A DNA stretch of 8,491 nt from assembly GCA_002431355.1 (NCBI GenBank), contig DJEQ01000005.1:1211-9701 (forward strand), written 5' to 3'. Position 1 is the stretch's first letter. Each line of letters begins with the position of its first letter. Source of the stretch: Oribacterium sp. UBA5894. Lineage in GTDB: Bacteria > Bacillota > Clostridia > Lachnospirales > Lachnospiraceae. The position numbers were made by a program, and so were the translations under genes. The notes beneath the pieces were generated by a model. That model worked only from the letters and a program-made list of their open reading frames with translations. It had not been told where the DNA came from and searched no databases. This document shows positions 6,312-8,491 of the stretch, one piece after another.

Positions 6312-6953
6312 ATGATTAAGAAGCATTTCGTCATTACGATTGGCAGACAGTATGGTTCCGGCGGGCGCCTTGTAGGAAAGCGTCTCGCAGAGGAGCTGGG
6401 TATTCATTTTTATGATGATGATATTCTGAAGATCACCTCAGAGAAAACCGCGATTGGAGAGCAGTATTTCCGCATGGCGGATGAAAAGGCGGGACGCAAT
6501 GTACTGTTTAAGACCTTGTATGGCCTGAAGCCGGATCTTGGAAAGCCGAATGTTCAGGACAACATTGTATCTCCTGAAAATCTGTTCCGCTTTCAGGCAG
6601 AGGTGATTCGTGATCTTGCGGCGAAGGAAAGCTGCATCATTGCCGGACGCTGCAGTAATTACATCCTGACAGAAGCCAACATGGAGAATCATGTCGACCT
6701 TTTCGTCTATGCGGATCTCGTCACCCGGACGAAGCGGGTGATGGACTATGATAAGGTGAACGAAGAGGAAGCCCTTCGGCGCATTAAAAAGATCGATCGA
6801 GAGCGGAAAGAGTACCATAAGTATTATACCGGCGAAGACTGGATGGAGCCGGATAACTATGACCTCATGATCAATGCAAGCCGCATTGACTTCGATGAGA
6901 TGGAAGTACTTATGAAGAACTATATTAAGATGAGAGGACTGATTGACGGATGA
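6312..6953 (+). CDS. Cytidylate kinase-like family protein, function unknown
   Basis: A 213-residue soluble protein of the cytidylate-kinase-like (AAA_26) family, widespread in anaerobic Bacillota. Visible landmarks are FVITIGRQYGSGGRLVGKRL (6-25) in the P-loop position, FYDDDIL (33-39), CIIAGRCSNYIL (108-119) and the Arg-rich lid-like IDRERKEYHKYYTGEDW (161-177). The P-loop is GRQYGSGGR, without the GK[ST] of true CMP kinase, so nucleotide kinase activity should not be assumed. The start at ATG 6312 follows AGGAGG (6301-6306) at 5 nt; the open frame reaches back to 6270 but without a ribosome binding site. Its stop overlaps the aroA start as ATGA, so the two are translated together. A real cmk gene can lie beside aroA in other bacteria, which may hint at the origin of this arrangement. 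Confidence 0.88.
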   Translation: MIKKHFVITIGRQYGSGGRLVGKRLAEELGIHFYDDDILKITSEKTAIGEQYFRMADEKAGRNVLFKTLYGLKPDLGKPNVQDNIVSPENLFRFQAEVIRDLAAKESCIIAGRCSNYILTEANMENHVDLFVYADLVTRTKRVMDYDKVNEEEALRRIKKIDRERKEYHKYYTGEDWMEPDNYDLMINASRIDFDEMEVLMKNYIKMRGLIDG

Positions 6954-8281
6954 ATAAAACCATACATGCAGCAGGACATCCGCTGAAGGGAAGTCTGCAG
7001 GTTCCGGGAGATAAGAGCATTTCTCATCGCGCGGTGATGCTGGGAGCCTTAAGTGAAGGTGACACGCATGTTACAGGCTTTTTGAATGGGGCAGACTGCC
7101 TGTCCACGATTTCCTGCTTCCGCCGTATGGGGGTTTCCATTGAACTGGATCAGCATGAGACCGAGGTCGTGATTCACGGCCGCGGTCTTCGTGGCTTACA
7201 GAAGCCGGAGGAAATACTCGATTGCGGAAATTCGGGCACAACCACACGACTGCTCGCGGGGATTCTTTCTGCACAGCACTTTGATTCCATGCTGACGGGA
7301 GATGAAAGTATACAGAAGCGGCCAATGAAGAGAATCATGACCCCTCTTCATGAAATGGGAGCCGAGATTTCCTCACTGCATGCGAATGACTGCGCACCGC
7401 TTGTAATTCATGGGCAGTCGCTTCATGGAATCCGCTATGCCTCTCCGGTCGCGAGCGCTCAGGTGAAGTCGTCCATTCTGTTTGCCGGGCTGTATGCACA
7501 GGGGGAAACGACGGTCCTTGAGCCGACGCTGTCACGGGACCACAGTGAGCGTATGCTTCGCGCACTGGGCGCGCAGCTGGATACACGCATTCTTCCGGAT
7601 GGACGCGCTGAGATTACCCTCCTTCCGGGGGCCACACTGACGGCCCTGCAGGAACCACTGGAGGTGCCGGGTGATATTTCCTCGGCGGCCTATTTTATTT
7701 CGGCGGCGCTTCTGATCCCGGGATCGGATATTCTTATACGGAATGTAGGCATCAATCCAACCCGTGCGGGTATTCTCGATGCCTATCGTGCCATGGGAGC
7801 GGATATTACTCTGGAAAATCAGCGTCTGGCCGGCTTCGAGGATGTGGCGGATATTCGTGTGCGTTATTCGGATACGCTGCATGGAACGGAGATTTCAGGA
7901 GCCATGATTCCACGTCTCATTGACGAGCTTCCGGTGATTGCGGCCGTTGCCGCAGGAGCAGAGGGGCGTACCATTTTCCGTGATGCACAGGAGCTGAAGG
8001 TGAAGGAGTCCAATCGAATTGCCGTCATGGTGGAAGGGCTTCGTGCGCTCGGTATGAGGGCAGAAGAAACGGAAGACGGGATGATCATTGAAGGACAGGG
8101 ACCGCAGCTTCCGTCGTATGCGGCTCGGATTGATACTCGGAAGGATCACCGTATTGCCATGACCTTTGCCGTACTCGCCATGGCAGGGGGCCGAGAGAGT
8201 GCGATCGAACTCATCGATGCAGACTGCATTCAGATTTCCTACCCGACGTTTTATAATGATCTCTACCGTTTAATCGGTTAG
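6950..8281 (+). CDS. aroA: 3-phosphoshikimate 1-carboxyvinyltransferase (EPSP synthase), class II type
   Basis: A cytoplasmic enzyme of 443 residues that joins phosphoenolpyruvate to shikimate-3-phosphate, the sixth step of the shikimate pathway toward chorismate and the aromatic amino acids. Family landmarks: LQVPGDKSISHRA (16-28), LDCGNSGTTTR (90-100), ELKVKESNRIA (348-358) and RKDHRIAM (397-404). The four motifs described for class II, often glyphosate-tolerant, enzymes are all seen: GDKS (20-23), SAQVK (169-173), RDHSE (196-200) and NPTR (269-272). The start at ATG 6950 overlaps the stop of the previous gene as ATGA; no strong ribosome binding site is visible, which fits translational coupling. 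The length is normal and no key residue appears to be lost. It ends 12 nt before a strong terminator. Its position after a Trp-controlled transporter links tryptophan uptake and synthesis. Confidence 0.97.
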   Translation: MNKTIHAAGHPLKGSLQVPGDKSISHRAVMLGALSEGDTHVTGFLNGADCLSTISCFRRMGVSIELDQHETEVVIHGRGLRGLQKPEEILDCGNSGTTTRLLAGILSAQHFDSMLTGDESIQKRPMKRIMTPLHEMGAEISSLHANDCAPLVIHGQSLHGIRYASPVASAQVKSSILFAGLYAQGETTVLEPTLSRDHSERMLRALGAQLDTRILPDGRAEITLLPGATLTALQEPLEVPGDISSAAYFISAALLIPGSDILIRNVGINPTRAGILDAYRAMGADITLENQRLAGFEDVADIRVRYSDTLHGTEISGAMIPRLIDELPVIAAVAAGAEGRTIFRDAQELKVKESNRIAVMVEGLRALGMRAEETEDGMIIEGQGPQLPSYAARIDTRKDHRIAMTFAVLAMAGGRESAIELIDADCIQISYPTFYNDLYRLIG

Positions 8282-8293
8282 AATTCTTAGAGC

Positions 8294-8327
8294 AGCGAGA
8301 ACCCTTGATGGGGTCCTCGCTTTTTTT
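8294..8327 (+). terminator. Intrinsic terminator after aroA
   Basis: AGCGAG (8294-8299) and ACCC (8301-8304) pair with GGGT (8311-8314) and CTCGCT (8316-8321) around one A/C mismatch and a 6-nt loop. A run of seven T (8321-8327) follows. It closes the kinase-like/aroA unit. Confidence 0.93.
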
Positions 8328-8336
8328 GAGACTCCT

Positions 8337-8353
8337 TTCATCGAAACGATGAA
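8337..8353. repeat. Short inverted repeat TTCATCG-AAA-CGATGAA
   Basis: A perfect 7-bp inverted repeat with a 3-nt centre lies between the aroA terminator and the tRNA promoter. No T-run follows, so it is not a terminator. The function is unknown and it may be incidental. Confidence 0.4.
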
Positions 8354-8412
8354 CTTAGAACATGAACAAGGCGCAGGCTGAAAATTGAACCTGAAAATTT
8401 TCAAAAAAGTTG

Positions 8413-8441
8413 TTGACTTTAGGGTGGGAGGCTGATATAGT
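8413..8441 (+). promoter_or_regulatory. Strong promoter of the tRNA gene
   Basis: TTGACT (8413-8418) and TATAGT (8436-8441) have a 17-nt spacer, and TG at 8433-8434 makes an extended -10. The A/T-rich stretch just upstream (8381-8408, including GAAAATTTTC) could act as an UP element. Start is expected near 8448, about 23 nt before the tRNA, as is usual for stable RNA operons. Confidence 0.85.
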
Positions 8442-8470
8442 AAGCAAGTCGCTTGAAGCGACACAGACAT

Positions 8471-8491
8471 GGCGGATTGGTCAAGCGGTTA
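8471..8491 (+). tRNA. tRNA gene, 5' end only, probably tRNA-Glu
   Basis: The last 21 nt read as a 7-nt acceptor strand GGCGGAT, T8, G9, then the D-arm start GTC-AAGCGGTTA. This D-arm (TTGGTCAAGCGGTTA) is typical of Bacillota tRNA-Glu. The anticodon is outside the window, so the amino acid is a guess. The strong promoter upstream supports a real tRNA gene. Confidence 0.65.

Noticed and set aside
8270..8470. 66-codon minus-strand open frame across the end of aroA and the tRNA promoter
   Set aside because: It runs through the aroA terminator, the promoter and up to the tRNA, with no ribosome binding site or recognisable product.

Overview
The window reads as a chromosomal segment of a Gram-positive, low-to-mid GC anaerobe of the Bacillota (a gut Clostridia or Erysipelotrichia type is my best guess). 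The reasons are a T-box riboswitch, strong GGAGG ribosome binding sites, a lipoprotein-anchored ABC transporter, a LacI-type regulator with a cre-like operator, and the protein families themselves. The genus cannot be fixed from the sequence. I see no phage, IS element, CRISPR array or other obvious mobile DNA.

Left part (1-2726): a hexuronate-catabolism cluster. On the minus strand lie the first 109 codons of uronate isomerase (uxaC, cut by the window edge) and, upstream of it, a LacI-family repressor. Divergent from these is a PfkB-family kinase that looks like 2-keto-3-deoxygluconate kinase (kdgK). The divergent promoters are interleaved, the -35 of each overlapping or adjoining the -10 of the other. 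A 14-bp LacI/CcpA-type operator (TGTAAGCGTTTACA) sits over the predicted start of the lacI transcript. The scheme is uronate -> isomerase -> ... -> KDG -> KDG kinase, switched by the LacI protein; the aldolase and the intermediate enzymes are not in view.

Middle part (2796-6159): a tryptophan-responsive T-box leader with an extended -10 promoter, a readable TGG (Trp) specifier triplet, a T-box/antiterminator and a competing intrinsic terminator. It precedes three tightly packed genes for an ABC importer: a lipoprotein substrate-binding protein, a permease with a TTG start, and an ATPase overlapping the permease by 14 nt. They match the TrpXYZ layout, so the specifier supplies the substrate (tryptophan) that the protein families alone would not.

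Right part (6154-8491): a probable promoter and a hairpin leader that includes a possible 13-residue, Cys/Arg-rich leader ORF. A cytidylate-kinase-like protein of unclear role follows, translationally coupled (ATGA) to aroA (EPSP synthase with all four class II motifs). A strong terminator ends this unit. After it comes a strong extended -10 promoter driving a tRNA whose first 21 nt are at the window edge (probably tRNA-Glu). Tryptophan uptake and the shikimate step that feeds tryptophan synthesis are thus adjacent.

The most noteworthy items are the Trp T-box/transporter unit, the interleaved divergent promoters with operator, and the unexplained leader and kinase-like gene in front of aroA.
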